Shown: positions 45,094 through 55,897, numbered from the stretch's first letter. The stretch is 64,000 bases of DNA from Isosphaeraceae bacterium (GCA_026004735.1 BPJS01000001.1:4234859-4298858); one strand, 5' to 3'. Notes: generated by a model not told the origin, from the sequence alone. Made by a program: numbers and translations.

Positions 45094-46788
45094 ATGCGTC
45101 GCCGTCGGTTCAATCGTCAACTGGCTGGCGCTTACTTGACCTATCTTCTGGCCCCGCTGCGTGGGAACGGGCCGGAGATGGGCGCGCGTGAGCTGTCGTG
45201 CGACGTGGCGATTGTGGGTGGAGGGTTGGGAGGGTGTGCGGCGGCCCTTGCGGCGTTGCGGGCAGGCCGGTCGGTCGTCCTGACCGAGCCGACCGACTGG
45301 ATTGGCGGCCAGCTCACCAGTCAGGCCGTGCCTCCGGATGAACATCCCTGGATCGAGCAGTTTGGATGCAATGCCTCGTACCGCCGGCTGCGGAACGCGA
45401 TTCGGGCCTACTACCGCGACCACTACCCGCTGACTGCGTCGGCCCACCGCAACCTGCACCTCAATCCTGGCAACGGCAATGTGTCGCGTCTCTGCCACGA
45501 GCCGAAGGTGGCGTTGGCGGTTTTGACGGCGATGCTCGCGCCTTACGCCTCGGCCGGACGACTGCTGGTCCTTCACGAATGCGACCCTGTGGGCGCTGAG
45601 CTGGACGGTGACCGCATTCGCTCGGTGGCGGTTCGGTGCCGCCGCAGCGGGGACGAGCGTTCGCTCGTCGCCTCCTATTTTCTCGATGCCACGGAGTTGG
45701 GCGAGTTGCTTCCGTTGGTTGGGGCAGAGTTTGTGATGGGGGCGGAGTCGCGCGCCGAGACTCAGGAACCTCACGCTCCCGCGACAGCACAGCCGCTCAA
45801 CCAGCAGGCCTTTACCGTCTGCTTCGCGGTGGAGCATCGGCCCGGGGAGGATCATACGATCGATCGCCCCGCGGCGTACCCATTCTGGCGTGACTATGTG
45901 CCGCGGCTGGTCCCGCCCTGGCCGGACAAGCTGCTGTCCTGGGAGACGACCCAGCCGATCACCCGCGAGCCGGTCAATCTGGGATTTGACCCGAGCGGGG
46001 CGGGCAAGGGATTTTGGGTGTATCGACGGATTCAGGATCCGAGGAACTTTGTGCCCGGATCGTATGGCGGCAGCGATGGGGTAACGCTGGTCAATTGGCC
46101 GCAAAATGATTACTGGCTCGGTCCGCTCGTCGGAGTCTCGGCCGAAGAGGCGGAGCGGCACATCGAGCGAGCGCGGCAGTTGAGTCTGAGTTTGTTGTAC
46201 TGGATGCAGACGGAGGCTCCGCGTCCGGACGGGGGAACTGGCTGGCCGGGACTCAGGTTGCGGGGGGACCTGGTGGGCGAGACGCCCGACGGACTGGCCA
46301 AAGCGCCGTACGTGCGGGAATCGCGACGGATCCGCGCCGAGCTGACCATCGTCGAAGATCACGTCGGGACCGAGGCCAGGCGTCGACGGACAGGGCGTGA
46401 GGAGGTCGAGGCGGAGCGGTTTGAGGATTCGGTCGGTGTCGGATCCTATCGGATCGATTTGCACCCGAGCACAGGTGGTGACAACTATATAGATATTTCG
46501 AGCCTTCCCTTTCAGATCCCCTTGGGCGCGCTTATCCCGGTGCGCCTAGAGAACCTGTTGCCGGCCTGCAAGAACATCGGCACGACGCACATCACGAATG
46601 GGTGTTATCGGTTGCACCCGGTCGAATGGGCCATCGGCGAGGCGGCCGGTGCGCTGGCAGCCTTCTGCCTGGAACGTCGGACCATCCCTCGGGCGGTCCG
46701 CAACCAGCCGAAGCAGCGGACCGAGTTTCAGGCAGCGCTGCGTGCCCAGGGGGTTGAGCTCGATTGGCCGAGGCTCAGCCCACGCTAG
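45094..46788 (+). CDS. FAD-dependent oxidoreductase
   Basis: A 564-residue flavoprotein. The nucleotide-binding motif [24 protein letters not shown] lies at about 42-65. [23 protein letters not shown] follows, and near the end [32 protein letters not shown] shows the second FAD-contact segment. This pattern is typical of the FAD-dependent oxidoreductase group (FAD_oxidored) abundant in Planctomycetes. No signal peptide is evident from the ATG at 45094, which has GAGG at good spacing; ATG 45178 just before the motif is an alternative. Substrate unknown, possibly a carbohydrate derivative. Confidence 0.86.
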   Translation: MRRRRFNRQLAGAYLTYLLAPLRGNGPEMGARELSCDVAIVGGGLGGCAAALAALRAGRSVVLTEPTDWIGGQLTSQAVPPDEHPWIEQFGCNASYRRLRNAIRAYYRDHYPLTASAHRNLHLNPGNGNVSRLCHEPKVALAVLTAMLAPYASAGRLLVLHECDPVGAELDGDRIRSVAVRCRRSGDERSLVASYFLDATELGELLPLVGAEFVMGAESRAETQEPHAPATAQPLNQQAFTVCFAVEHRPGEDHTIDRPAAYPFWRDYVPRLVPPWPDKLLSWETTQPITREPVNLGFDPSGAGKGFWVYRRIQDPRNFVPGSYGGSDGVTLVNWPQNDYWLGPLVGVSAEEAERHIERARQLSLSLLYWMQTEAPRPDGGTGWPGLRLRGDLVGETPDGLAKAPYVRESRRIRAELTIVEDHVGTEARRRRTGREEVEAERFEDSVGVGSYRIDLHPSTGGDNYIDISSLPFQIPLGALIPVRLENLLPACKNIGTTHITNGCYRLHPVEWAIGEAAGALAAFCLERRTIPRAVRNQPKQRTEFQAALRAQGVELDWPRLSPR

Positions 46789-46956
46789 TCTCCGAGCCGG
46801 TCGCGATCCGTGCAGTTCGGATTGGGCCGAGCGGAGCATCGCGGTGAGGTCCAGAGACCTAGGCATGGAGTCGTCGCAGCGGCCGCGGTGCGAGCGCCGG
46901 CTCCCACACGGCGGCCGCTGGACTGAGCCGCTTGCGCCACCAAGGAAGGGCTTGAG

Positions 46957-47958
46957 TTAGAGAGCGGGTCCGAGCAGGTCTTTCACTGCGTCGCGCTCGG
47001 TCTCCAGCTCACGGGCTGAGGCCATGATTTTGTCGCGTAGGGGGGCGTCGACCTGGAAGTCGGAGGCGACGTTCCAACCCCAGCCGTCGGCCGTGCGGAG
47101 GGGGAAGCTGAAGATCAAGCCAGTGGGAACGCCATAATCTCCACGGGACCAGACGCCGGCGGAGAAGCAATCGTCGCGGGCGGTGGGATGGGTCAGGGAG
47201 CGGATGCTGTCGATGGCGGCGTTGGCGGCGGATGCCGCGGAGCTGGCGCCGCGTGCTTTGATGACGGCCGCGCCTCGTTTGGCGACGGTGGGGATGAATT
47301 CGGATTCGAGCCAGGCATGGTCGGTGATCACCTCGGTCACAGGGCGGCCGCCGATGCGGGCATTCTGATAGTCGGGCACCTGGGTATCGGAATGATTGCC
47401 CCAGATGGCCAAGCGGGAGACCTGCTCGACCGGGACCCCGGCCTTCTTGGCGAGCTGGGAGGCTGCGCGGTTCTGATCGAGACGGGTCATGGCGAACCAG
47501 TTTTCGGGGGGGATATCGGGTGCGTGGCTCTTGGCGATCAGAGCGTTGGTGTTGCAGGGGTTGGCGACGGTCAGGACGCGGACGCTCGGCCTGGCGACGT
47601 CGTTGATCGCCTTGCCCTGAGCGGTGAAGATCGGGCCGTTGGCGCGGATCAGGTCCGCGCGGCTCATCCCGTCCTTGCGAGGCAGGCCGCCGACGAGGAT
47701 CACCCAGTCGGCTGCGGCGAAGGCTTCTTCGGGTTTGTCGGTTGCGGTCGCGTCGGCCAAGAGGGGGAAGGCACAGTCTTCCAGCTCCATCAGGGTCCCG
47801 GTCAGAGCGGGTAGAGCGGGCGTGATTTCAAGCAGACGGAGCGCGACTTTCTGGTTCGGTCCAAAGATGGCGCCGGAGGCGATGCGGAAGATCAGGGCGT
47901 AGCCAATCTGACCGCCGGCACCGGTGACCGCGATTTGGATCGGTTTTGGTTCGTTCAT
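46957..47958 (-). CDS. mdh: malate dehydrogenase
   Basis: A 333-residue enzyme interconverting malate and oxaloacetate with NAD, of the longer cytosolic/Thermus-like type. The NAD motif is [19 protein letters not shown] (11-29). Substrate arginines lie in [18 protein letters not shown] and [13 protein letters not shown]. The catalytic His is in [12 protein letters not shown] and the C-terminal part has [17 protein letters not shown] 47958 is preceded by AAAGGG at suitable distance; the longer open frame to 48588 is a shadow of the upstream MFS gene. Confidence 0.94.
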   Translation of the reverse strand: MNEPKPIQIAVTGAGGQIGYALIFRIASGAIFGPNQKVALRLLEITPALPALTGTLMELEDCAFPLLADATATDKPEEAFAAADWVILVGGLPRKDGMSRADLIRANGPIFTAQGKAINDVARPSVRVLTVANPCNTNALIAKSHAPDIPPENWFAMTRLDQNRAASQLAKKAGVPVEQVSRLAIWGNHSDTQVPDYQNARIGGRPVTEVITDHAWLESEFIPTVAKRGAAVIKARGASSAASAANAAIDSIRSLTHPTARDDCFSAGVWSRGDYGVPTGLIFSFPLRTADGWGWNVASDFQVDAPLRDKIMASARELETERDAVKDLLGPAL

Positions 47959-48158
47959 GTGTGTTACAACCCTTTCGGGAGCCAGAAACTTTGAACGGAG
48001 CGGCAAGACCTTCTCATTATGGTGGACCGACCGCTCGTGGGGCAGTAGGGAGGCGGGTCGACGGTTCGAGCCATCGCGGTCGGCTCTGGGGTGGTTAAGA
48101 TAGGTTGGCAGGGCGGAGGCTTCTCCAGATGCGGCGGCCGAGGGGCCGGTCGTTAGGG

Positions 48159-49601
48159 TCAGGGAATCTCGCCGCGTGACTTGAGTTCCTCGCGTGCCAA
48201 CTCGTACTGGAGGCGGGCGCGCATCAGGGCCATTTCCCGGGGCAGGTGACGCACCCCGGCCAGAAGGACGATGGCTCCCAGTAGCACCGCGGGGACCACC
48301 ACAAGCATACCGGCGCCGAGGTTGCGCCATTGGCCGTCGAAGCGGACCGGCACGAAGCCGAGTCGAGCCAGAAGTTGCCCGGGGGGAGTTTGCATGACTG
48401 AAAGCCGGCCAAAGTAGTCCGAGACCGCACCCATCAAGAGCGGCGACCAGACGTCGCCCAGAAAGTGGATGCAGAAGGTGTTGATGGCGTAAGCCGTCGC
48501 CCGCATGTTGGGCAGCACGACCGCGGCGATCACCGCGTTGCTTGGGCCGGCGTTGGCGAAGAGGAGAAATTGAGCCAAGAACATCCAAGTGCCGATAGCG
48601 ACCGGCTCAGTGGCGAGCAGACCAGCCAGGATGCACGGCACGGCCAGGAGCATCGAGGAGCCGGAGACGAGCAGAAGTGCGCCGGGCAGGCGGCGCTGGA
48701 GCCGGTCGGCCAGCCAGCCGCCGCCGATCATGCCCAGAATGGCCGCCAGGAAGCCGGTCGAGGCGACGAGGGTGCCGGCATATCCCTTATCGAAACCGCG
48801 GACTCGAACCAGGAACGACTCGAGCCAGAAGGCCAGTCCGCCGAAGGCGAAGGTGTAGGCGGCCAGGCCAAAGACGGTGTAGGTGAAGGACGAATTGACC
48901 ATGAGGTCCTTGTAATCCTGTTTCGACGGTCGAAAGGCCTGATGACGACGCAAGGCTTCGGGGTCCAATCCCTCGCTCAGGCCGCGGATCGGCTCAGGAA
49001 GGAGCAGGGCCGACAGGGCGGCCACAAAGCCGGGCGTACCGGCGACGAAGAACGCAATCCGCCAGTCGCCGAACGTCTCCGCGATCCAGCCGCCGAGCTT
49101 GATCCCCAGGGCGTAGCCGAGCGGCATCCCGAGCAGGAAGAGGGAGAGCATGCGTGCCCGTCGGGTCCTCGGAAACAGGTCGGTCAGGATCGACGGGGCC
49201 AGGACTCCATAGGTGGCCTCTCCGATTCCCAGGATGCTCCGCGCCAGCCGCAGTTCGAAGAGGTTGTTGGCCAACCCGGTCCCGACTGTCGCCATGCTCC
49301 AGACGGCGACCCCGAGAGCCAGCAAGCGGGTCCGCTGGACACGATCCCCCAGCCAACCCATAAGCGGAGCGACGACGCTGTAGGCGATCAGAAAGAAGCT
49401 GTTGAGCGACCCGGCTTCGGCATCGCTGAGCTTGAGGTCGGCTTGCAATAGGGTCAGCACGCCGGCAAGCGTCCAGCGGTCATAGAAATCGAGCAGGCTC
49501 ATGGTGAACAGGACGAAGAACGTCGTGTACGCCCCGCGCGGGATGGGTGGATCGGGCGTTCCAGGCCCTGGTGCTGAATCCAGGCTCGGTGATGCGGTCA
49601 A
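48159..49601 (-). CDS. MFS transporter
   Basis: A 480-residue major facilitator with about twelve hydrophobic segments. It shows the loop 2-3 signature as GWLGDRVQRTRLLALGVAVW, the LGIGEATYGVLAPSILTDLFPRTRRAR segment and a second half starting near KQDYKDLMVNSSFTYTVFG. The GEA/APS phrase is typical of the Spinster-like branch. It imports or exports a small organic solute that cannot be named from the sequence. It lies about 200 nt upstream of mdh on the same strand, but dicarboxylate transport is only a guess. Confidence 0.88.
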   Translation of the reverse strand: MTASPSLDSAPGPGTPDPPIPRGAYTTFFVLFTMSLLDFYDRWTLAGVLTLLQADLKLSDAEAGSLNSFFLIAYSVVAPLMGWLGDRVQRTRLLALGVAVWSMATVGTGLANNLFELRLARSILGIGEATYGVLAPSILTDLFPRTRRARMLSLFLLGMPLGYALGIKLGGWIAETFGDWRIAFFVAGTPGFVAALSALLLPEPIRGLSEGLDPEALRRHQAFRPSKQDYKDLMVNSSFTYTVFGLAAYTFAFGGLAFWLESFLVRVRGFDKGYAGTLVASTGFLAAILGMIGGGWLADRLQRRLPGALLLVSGSSMLLAVPCILAGLLATEPVAIGTWMFLAQFLLFANAGPSNAVIAAVVLPNMRATAYAINTFCIHFLGDVWSPLLMGAVSDYFGRLSVMQTPPGQLLARLGFVPVRFDGQWRNLGAGMLVVVPAVLLGAIVLLAGVRHLPREMALMRARLQYELAREELKSRGEIP

Positions 49602-49812
49602 CGGCGTTTGCCCTTTCTTGGCGTTGCCAGGGCTGGCAAGCCTTGGCCTGTCGACCCGGGTGGAGCGTCGTGGGCCTGAGAGTCGTCCGGACTGCCCGGA
49701 TCACCGACGCGGCCGTGTTGCCCGCACACGCTTATTTCCCCGAATCACTGTGGAGTTGGTTCGAGCCGTGGAAGAGGTCCCGGCTGGACGACCGCGAGCC
49801 GGTGGGGAGAGC

Positions 49813-52800
49813 TTAGCGGCCGTGGTCGCCGGACGTTTCCGCGGGGATATCGGACAAGGAGGCGAGGTAGGCGATCAGGTCCGCAAACTCCTCCTGGGTC
49901 AGTCCCTCGGCCAGGCCGCTCGGCATGAGCGAGACATCGGACTGCCGACGCTCGTCGATCTGGTCGTGCGGGATATCGATGGTTTGAGCCTCCGCGTCGA
50001 TCAAGGTCAGGGTCTTGCCATCGTCGGTCCGCACCAGGCCGGTGAGGATCTGGCCGTCGATGGTCGCGATCACCCAGGGTTCATAGCCAGAGAAGATTTT
50101 GGCGGAAGGGTAGAGGACCGATTCGATCAGTTGGGGACGAGTGTAGCGGCCGCCGATACCGGTCAGATCGGGACCGACCTGGCCTCCCTCGTTGCCAACC
50201 CTGTGGCATTTGAGGCAGGCAAGGCCCATCGGATCGGTGAAAAGCGTTCGGCCTCGCTCCGGATCACCGGCATGGGACAAGGCATAATCGCGATAAGCCT
50301 CGGGGTCGTAGGCAGCGCCAGCGGGCGCTCGCAGGAAGGGATAGTCGGGAGTCGTTGCGACAGCGACGGCGAACTGCCAGCCGCCGCTGCGGTTGCCACA
50401 GCGAACGACCAGGTCGTTGGAACCGGCGCGCAGCTCGACGGTCGCTCGCCCCTGTTCGGGGGCGAAGCCGCGTTCGCCGGCGAAGTCGTAAACCTGCTGA
50501 CCGTTGACCCAGACGGTGAGCGTGTCGTCCGAGCCCATGACCAGTTCCACGGTGCGCGGTTCGGTGGATTCGATCCGGGTCAGGGCGAAGGCGAGCCGAT
50601 GTTGGCCGCCGAAACGGCGGCCCAGGTCAACCCAGTGGTGCCGGCCCTCGGTTTGGGCGTCTGTCCAGCGGACCGTGGTCTGGTCGGCTCCAGGGTAGAC
50701 GGCGTCGAGGTCGATGGCGATCGTGGGGTCCAGAGGCTGAGGCTGATCGTCCCGGAACGGTCCGAGAATCTTCCAGGATTGAATGGGTCTGGGCTCGGAG
50801 TAAATCGTGCGGAGCTCGCTGAGGACCGAGGTGGGCAACTCGTGACGCTCGGCCAGCGTGTTGAGCGCAGGCACGACCAAGTCGCGGATTTGCCGAATCG
50901 CGCGCGCGCAGGCGTTACGCAACTCTGGACTGCGTTGGCTCAGCCCCCAGAGATAAGCGCGAAGCGCGGAGGGGTCGGGCATGCGAGCCAGGGCCAGCGC
51001 CGCCGCGTTCTGGGTCGATTCCCCATCGAAGGCGTTGAGGGGCAGGGGAATGGCGTCTCGATCGCGAACAGCCCCGAGGGCCTCAACGGTCGCGATCCGA
51101 ACCGTGGGGTCGGGGTCATCTAGCGCGGTTCTGAGAGCTGGACCGACGGTCTCTTTGGTGCCGGCCCGGCCGAGGGCAGCGGCCGCAGCGCCCCGGGTCG
51201 CCGGGGAGGGGCTGGTCAGTTTGGTGAGCAGGACCGGCACAGCCTCGGAGGCGCGGGACTTGCCCAACGCATTGATCAGATCCGGCTGGAGCGACTCCTG
51301 CAAGCCGGGATCTGCGAGGAGGCGGACCAAGGGTTCGATGGCCGGGGCGCCAATCGCCTGGAGGGCGTCGAGGGCAGCCGAGCGGATCTGCGGATCGGTC
51401 TGAACGTCGCGGATGGCTTCGATCAGCACCGGCACGGCCGGGGCATATCGCAGGCGACCGAAGGCTTGGGCCAGCTCGCGGCGAATTTCCGGGTCGCATT
51501 CCATCGTGAATCGTGCCATGAGCTGGGCCGCGGCGTCGCGGTGCTCATTGCGGACGACGCCCGCAATCGCCGCGCGGCGGACAGACGGCTCGGGGTCGTC
51601 GATCGCGGCTTGGATGAACTGGAGGAGGCGTGGGGTTTCCTCCCAATCCTCGGAATGTGGGGGCCGGCCGGCCGCGGCCGGGCGGGTTCCCCACCACGAG
51701 CCATCCCAGGGGCGGGGGCGTCGGGCCAGTTCGGCCGCGATCTGAAGAGCGCGGGAGCGATCGCCAGCAGGTCGATCATGCTCGCGCAATATCCGGATCA
51801 GGATATCGGCGACTCGGGGGTGGTACTGGCCGTCGAGGACGTCGATCAGGGCCAGTCGGAGGGTCGGGTCGGTGTGCTGGAGTTGATCGGCGAGAGCGTC
51901 CCAATTGGCGATCCGGCGAAGCGCTACCCGAGCGGCAAAGGCGACGTAGGAATCCGGGTCATTCAATCGCGCGGCGAGTGCCGGCACGGCTTGAAGGTCA
52001 CCGATCCGGCCCAGCGCGATGGCCGCTTCGAGACGGACTTCGGCCGATGCGTCGTCGAGGAGCCGGCTCAAGGCATCGGTCGCCAGGGGCACTTGACGCT
52101 GACCAAGCGCGCGGGCGGCCTCGCGGCGGAGCAGGACGTGGTGGTTGTCGAGGAGGCGGATCAGGGGCATCGACGCGGCGGGCGATCTACCGGCAATTCC
52201 ATCCAAGATCCAGACCAGGTGAGGCAAGGAACGCTCAGAGCCGGCGGCCCCAGCGGACCGCCGTTCCAGCTCGATCTGGACCGGTTCGAGAGCTTCACCG
52301 CCGCGTCGAATCAGTTCGGCCTGAGCGCGCATCCGCTCGGCGTAGGCCGGGTGGTCCAGGGCAGCGATCAGGTCAGGGATGGGGTCGGAGTCGGTTCCAC
52401 GGGGTGGTTCGTCAGCCGGTGTCTCGACCTCGATAGCCCAGATGCGACCGACCTTGCGGGCATCGCCCCAGCCGCCGAGGTTCCAGTCGGCGACGAAGAG
52501 GGTGCGGCCATCGTGCGAGAGGGCGAGGTCGATCGGGCGGAAGTCGGCCACTTGATCGGGTATTGCGAAGTCGATCACCTCGGCGACTTCGAACGAGGCG
52601 CCTCGGGGCCGGAATCGGAACGCCTGGACTTTGCCCTTGCCCCATTCGGCCCACAACCCGAGGCCGTGGTAGGCTTCGGGCCAGGCGGCTTCGCGGTAGA
52701 AGACGGCGCCACACGGTGAGCCTCCGCCGTATTCGGCCAGGCAGGGCAGGAAGCGATCAGGCCGATCGTGATAATCGTAGGGGTAGCCGAAGTAGCCGCC

Positions 52801-53520
52801 GTCGATGTGGTGGGAGAGGCGGGTCCACCATCCGAGGCCGTCGTCGGTGTTGTCGTAGGTGAAGACGCGGTCGAGTGCATCGAGGTTGGCTTCGAGATGG
52901 TTGCGGGTTCCGGAGGAGTAGACCTCCAGGCCGGTGCCATCGGGTCGGCAGCGGAGCACACCGCCGCCTTGGAGTTGGACCCTTAAACCGTCCTCAGGGC
53001 GGGTCGCGCCGGGGACTCCTTTGTCGCCTACCGAGATGTATAGCCAGCCGTCCATCCCAAATTGAACGCCCGAGACGATGTGATCATTCAGTCCGCGGTT
53101 GTTGGTGGGGCCGAGGTCGCGGAACAGGTCTTGGCGCTCTTCGGCCGCGCCGTCGCCGTCGCCGTCGCGGAGGACGCTGAGAAATGGCATGTGGCTGACG
53201 TAGAGGGCTCCGTTGTACCAGGCCATTCCCTGGATGGCTCGTAAGCCGGTGGCGAAGACAGTCGGCTCGCCGCCGTTGCCGCCATTCGGGAATCGGAGGA
53301 TACGTCCATCGGCGGCCTCGTAGGGGCCGCGTTGATCCATTGGGTCCTCGGCGACGAAGAGCGAGCCATCCGGGGCGGTGGCGACCTGACACGGAAACTC
53401 GACGGCAGGTACGCTGGCCACGAGTCGGGATCGGAATCCCTCAGGGACCTTCAATGACTCAGCCCGATCTGGGCTTACCCATCCGAGGAGGACCAGGCCG
53501 GTCACGAAGAATCGCCACAT
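49813..53520 (-). CDS. PVC-type heme-binding protein: beta-propeller, HEAT repeats, CxxCH
   Basis: A 1235-residue exported protein with signal peptide (MWRFFVTGLVLLGWVSPDRA). A glucose-dehydrogenase-like beta-propeller spans about 25-370, with VPEGFRSRLVASVPAVEFP and later FRPIDLALSHDGRTLFVADW. HEAT repeats run from about 385 to 870 (SAEVRLEAAIALGRIGDLQAV and others). A beta-sandwich with LVMGSDDTLTVWVNGQQVYDF precedes a cytochrome c domain with CLKCH at 1102-1106 and the RQSDVSLMPSGLAEGLT ending. This matches the membrane-bound dehydrogenase/heme domain proteins of Planctomycetes and Verrucomicrobia. It is likely a periplasmic oxidoreductase of carbohydrates; substrate unknown. Confidence 0.92.
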   Translation of the reverse strand: MWRFFVTGLVLLGWVSPDRAESLKVPEGFRSRLVASVPAVEFPCQVATAPDGSLFVAEDPMDQRGPYEAADGRILRFPNGGNGGEPTVFATGLRAIQGMAWYNGALYVSHMPFLSVLRDGDGDGAAEERQDLFRDLGPTNNRGLNDHIVSGVQFGMDGWLYISVGDKGVPGATRPEDGLRVQLQGGGVLRCRPDGTGLEVYSSGTRNHLEANLDALDRVFTYDNTDDGLGWWTRLSHHIDGGYFGYPYDYHDRPDRFLPCLAEYGGGSPCGAVFYREAAWPEAYHGLGLWAEWGKGKVQAFRFRPRGASFEVAEVIDFAIPDQVADFRPIDLALSHDGRTLFVADWNLGGWGDARKVGRIWAIEVETPADEPPRGTDSDPIPDLIAALDHPAYAERMRAQAELIRRGGEALEPVQIELERRSAGAAGSERSLPHLVWILDGIAGRSPAASMPLIRLLDNHHVLLRREAARALGQRQVPLATDALSRLLDDASAEVRLEAAIALGRIGDLQAVPALAARLNDPDSYVAFAARVALRRIANWDALADQLQHTDPTLRLALIDVLDGQYHPRVADILIRILREHDRPAGDRSRALQIAAELARRPRPWDGSWWGTRPAAAGRPPHSEDWEETPRLLQFIQAAIDDPEPSVRRAAIAGVVRNEHRDAAAQLMARFTMECDPEIRRELAQAFGRLRYAPAVPVLIEAIRDVQTDPQIRSAALDALQAIGAPAIEPLVRLLADPGLQESLQPDLINALGKSRASEAVPVLLTKLTSPSPATRGAAAAALGRAGTKETVGPALRTALDDPDPTVRIATVEALGAVRDRDAIPLPLNAFDGESTQNAAALALARMPDPSALRAYLWGLSQRSPELRNACARAIRQIRDLVVPALNTLAERHELPTSVLSELRTIYSEPRPIQSWKILGPFRDDQPQPLDPTIAIDLDAVYPGADQTTVRWTDAQTEGRHHWVDLGRRFGGQHRLAFALTRIESTEPRTVELVMGSDDTLTVWVNGQQVYDFAGERGFAPEQGRATVELRAGSNDLVVRCGNRSGGWQFAVAVATTPDYPFLRAPAGAAYDPEAYRDYALSHAGDPERGRTLFTDPMGLACLKCHRVGNEGGQVGPDLTGIGGRYTRPQLIESVLYPSAKIFSGYEPWVIATIDGQILTGLVRTDDGKTLTLIDAEAQTIDIPHDQIDERRQSDVSLMPSGLAEGLTQEEFADLIAYLASLSDIPAETSGDHGR

Positions 53521-53848
53521 GCGTCGGATCCCCGAAAGCGATGGCTGCCGTTGAGCAACACGAGTTTAGCGAGGCGACCAGGTGTGCTCAATTCCGGCCG
53601 GGTGAGCGCCTTTCACGTGGTCTTTCCTTGAATGTCGAGGGCTTGGCTGCGATGCTCCTAGAAGGCGCGGGATGAGCCGCGTTGGAGGCGAACAACCGCA
53701 GAATGGAATGATGGTTGATGGTCGGGATGATCCGCCAGGGTTACGAATCGACGGGACGATCGAGCCGCTGATCCCGGTGGACGAGGCAGGCCGGTGAGGA
53801 ACGGGAATAGGGTTTCGATTTTTGAGCGAGCTTGAGAGATCCGATTCG
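53521..53848. other. divergent intergenic region
   Basis: A 328-nt region between the heme protein (minus) and the histidine kinase (plus). It must contain both promoters. I found no convincing -35/-10 pair, hairpin or RNA. Confidence 0.4.
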
Positions 53849-55285
53849 ATGAGATCGATCGAGCGACTGCGACCTCTGCATCGACTCCTGGAGGATCCGC
53901 ACGCGCTGGCTGCGTTGCTGGAAGAGATTCCGATCGCGGTCTGGATTTATGGGGCGGATGGTCGGCCGATCACGATGAATCGGCATGCGGTGCGTGTCAT
54001 CGGGGGTGGGGTCGAGGATGCGCATCAGGTCGTGATCCGGAACGATCCGGGACCGAACGTGGAGTTGTTCCGGCCTGACGGGACGCCGTATCGATTCGAT
54101 GAATACCCCGTGGTGCGGGCCTTGCGAGGGGAGACGGTTCGCGATGAACAGGTGATTGTCGTGACGCGGTGGCGCGCGGGGATTTACCTGGTGAACACCA
54201 GCCCGCTCTGGGATGAGGGCGGGCGGATCCTCGGTTCGGTGTCAACGGCGCAGGATATTCGGGTGCAGAAGCAGCTCGAGGCCGAGCTGGCGCGAGGCCG
54301 TCAGGCGGCGTTGGAGGCGTCGCGGTCCAAGTCGCGGATGCTGTACGCGTTGTCGCACGATCTCCGCTTGCCGCTGAACTCGATCGCATTGTCCGTCGAG
54401 CTGCTCTTGAGCCAAGTGCGAGATGGCCAGGACCGGGAGGTTTGTGACGCAGCGGAGCGGATCCGGCGTTCCTTGGGAGCGATCACCGAGCTTTTGGATG
54501 ATGGGTTGCGGCTCGCGCGGATCGAAGCCGGGGTGGAGCCGCTCCATCCGACTCAGTTTAGGCTCGGCGAACTTGTCACGGAGTGTCTGGCGAGCGTTGA
54601 GCCGGAGGCCGGGCTAAAAGGGCTGGAGTTACGCTTTGAGGATCCAGCCCAGGCGGCGGCGCTGGAGGTGACAACGGATCGGAGCAAGCTTCGGCAGATC
54701 ATCCTCAATTTGCTGGGCAACGCGGTGAGGTACACCGAACAGGGGTGGGTGTCGGTTCGGGCGTGGGCTGCACCCGACGGAATCCGGATTGCTGTGGCGG
54801 ATACGGGTCCGGGGATCGCCCCCGAGGATCGGGAGCGGGTCTTTCACGAATACACACGGCTGGAATCCGGGCGGCGGGCCGCGATTCGGGGCAGCGGTCT
54901 GGGGTTGGCGATCGCGCAGCGATTGGCGGGTCTGCTCTCAGGCCGGATCGAGCTGGAGAGCACGGTCGGAGCCGGGAGCCGGTTTACGCTGGTCTTGCCG
55001 AGGTCGAATGGAGAAGGCAAGGCCGACTCAGCGGGGGACGACGCAGACAAGGCCCAGAGCGGCGAGGGCGATCAGTGCGATTGCGATGATGGCCAACCGG
55101 ACCGGTCGGAGGCGAGCGGCCAGCCGCAGGATGGTGCCGAGGATCCGCAAGCCGTCCCGGGCGGGTTGGAGCTTGCTGGTGGTTCCGGCGGTGCGCGGCA
55201 GGTACGGCACCTCGACCTCGAGGACGCGAAACCGGCCCGCGACGGCCGCTCCTGTCAGTTCGGTCTCGATCTCGAAGCCCGATGA
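53849..55285 (+). CDS. PAS-domain sensor histidine kinase, soluble, with odd C-terminal tail
   Basis: A 478-residue kinase without membrane segments. The PAS domain spans about 15-140 (LLEEIPIAVWIYGADGRPITMNR). The dimerisation domain has the H-box LYALSHDLRLPLN with phospho-His170. The ATPase domain has NLLGNAVRYTEQGW (N-box), VADTGPGIAP (G1) and GSGLGLAIAQRL (G2). Kinase similarity ends about residue 391 (FTLVLPRS). The remaining 87 residues are acidic low-complexity sequence read antisense to the glycosyltransferase gene, a 258-nt overlap. ATG 53849 is chosen; a TTG at 53822 is the alternative. The partner regulator is not adjacent. Confidence 0.88.
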   Translation: MRSIERLRPLHRLLEDPHALAALLEEIPIAVWIYGADGRPITMNRHAVRVIGGGVEDAHQVVIRNDPGPNVELFRPDGTPYRFDEYPVVRALRGETVRDEQVIVVTRWRAGIYLVNTSPLWDEGGRILGSVSTAQDIRVQKQLEAELARGRQAALEASRSKSRMLYALSHDLRLPLNSIALSVELLLSQVRDGQDREVCDAAERIRRSLGAITELLDDGLRLARIEAGVEPLHPTQFRLGELVTECLASVEPEAGLKGLELRFEDPAQAAALEVTTDRSKLRQIILNLLGNAVRYTEQGWVSVRAWAAPDGIRIAVADTGPGIAPEDRERVFHEYTRLESGRRAAIRGSGLGLAIAQRLAGLLSGRIELESTVGAGSRFTLVLPRSNGEGKADSAGDDADKAQSGEGDQCDCDDGQPDRSEASGQPQDGAEDPQAVPGGLELAGGSGGARQVRHLDLEDAKPARDGRSCQFGLDLEAR

Positions 55286-55861
55286 GCGGGGCGACACGGT
55301 GGTGAGGAATCGGGGTCCGAAGGCGCGATAGCCGGAGAGCAGGTCGCCGGGTCCTTGTCCGATGAATGCGTGGAAGGCGAGCCGGATCAGCGTGTTTCCG
55401 AGGCCGCGTAGGGGGGCCATCGACGGCTGGCCCTCGGACGGGACCGGGCGGCGGGCGGCGACGACCATGTCCGCTTGATCGGCAAGAATTGGAGCCAGAA
55501 GCTGGGGGGCGGCCTCGGGGGGGTAGGTGCCGTCGCCGTCGGTCAGGATGACGGCCGGACGGTCGCGTAGCGTGGTGAAAATCGCCTGGACGGCGAATCC
55601 CTTGCCCTGGCGCGGGACCGGGACGACGTTGGCTCCGGCGGCGGCGGCGAGGGCGGCCGTGGCGTCGGTGGAATTGTTGTCGAAGACGAAGATTTCCGCC
55701 TCGGGCAGCACCCGGCGCCAAGCCCGGACCAAATCGCCGATGGCCGCGGCTTCGTTGTAGCAGGGGATAGCGACGGCAGGCGACGATGAGGAGGGCACCG
55801 AAGGTTGGATTCCAGCCAAAGAAGGTACAACAAGTTGTCGCGAAGCGAGCAGGCGGGGCAA
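55028..55861 (-). CDS. family 2 glycosyltransferase
   Basis: A 277-residue GT-A enzyme. It has the start VAIPCYNEAAAIGDLVRAWRRVLP and EIFVFDNNSTDATAALAAAAGANVV. The DxD-containing motif is LTDGDGTYPPEA, and the acceptor part has GDLLSGYRAFGPRFL. The C-terminus has one hydrophobic segment (LAIIAIALIALAALGLVCVV) that could anchor it in the membrane. It resembles dolichyl/undecaprenyl-phosphate sugar transferases. It ends convergently inside the tail of the histidine kinase gene. The start at 55861 is uncertain; the domain begins about residue 30. Confidence 0.88.
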   Translation of the reverse strand: MPRLLASRQLVVPSLAGIQPSVPSSSSPAVAIPCYNEAAAIGDLVRAWRRVLPEAEIFVFDNNSTDATAALAAAAGANVVPVPRQGKGFAVQAIFTTLRDRPAVILTDGDGTYPPEAAPQLLAPILADQADMVVAARRPVPSEGQPSMAPLRGLGNTLIRLAFHAFIGQGPGDLLSGYRAFGPRFLTTVSPRSSGFEIETELTGAAVAGRFRVLEVEVPYLPRTAGTTSKLQPARDGLRILGTILRLAARLRPVRLAIIAIALIALAALGLVCVVPR

Positions 55862-55897
55862 CGACGAATCGAGACCGCTCTGCTGGCCGAGGAAAGG

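Noticed and set aside
44734..46464. 576-codon open frame on minus
   Set aside because: Antisense to the FAD oxidoreductase and running through tRNA-Leu; no coding character.
51466..52719. 417-codon open frame on plus
   Set aside because: Antisense of the HEAT region of the first giant heme protein.
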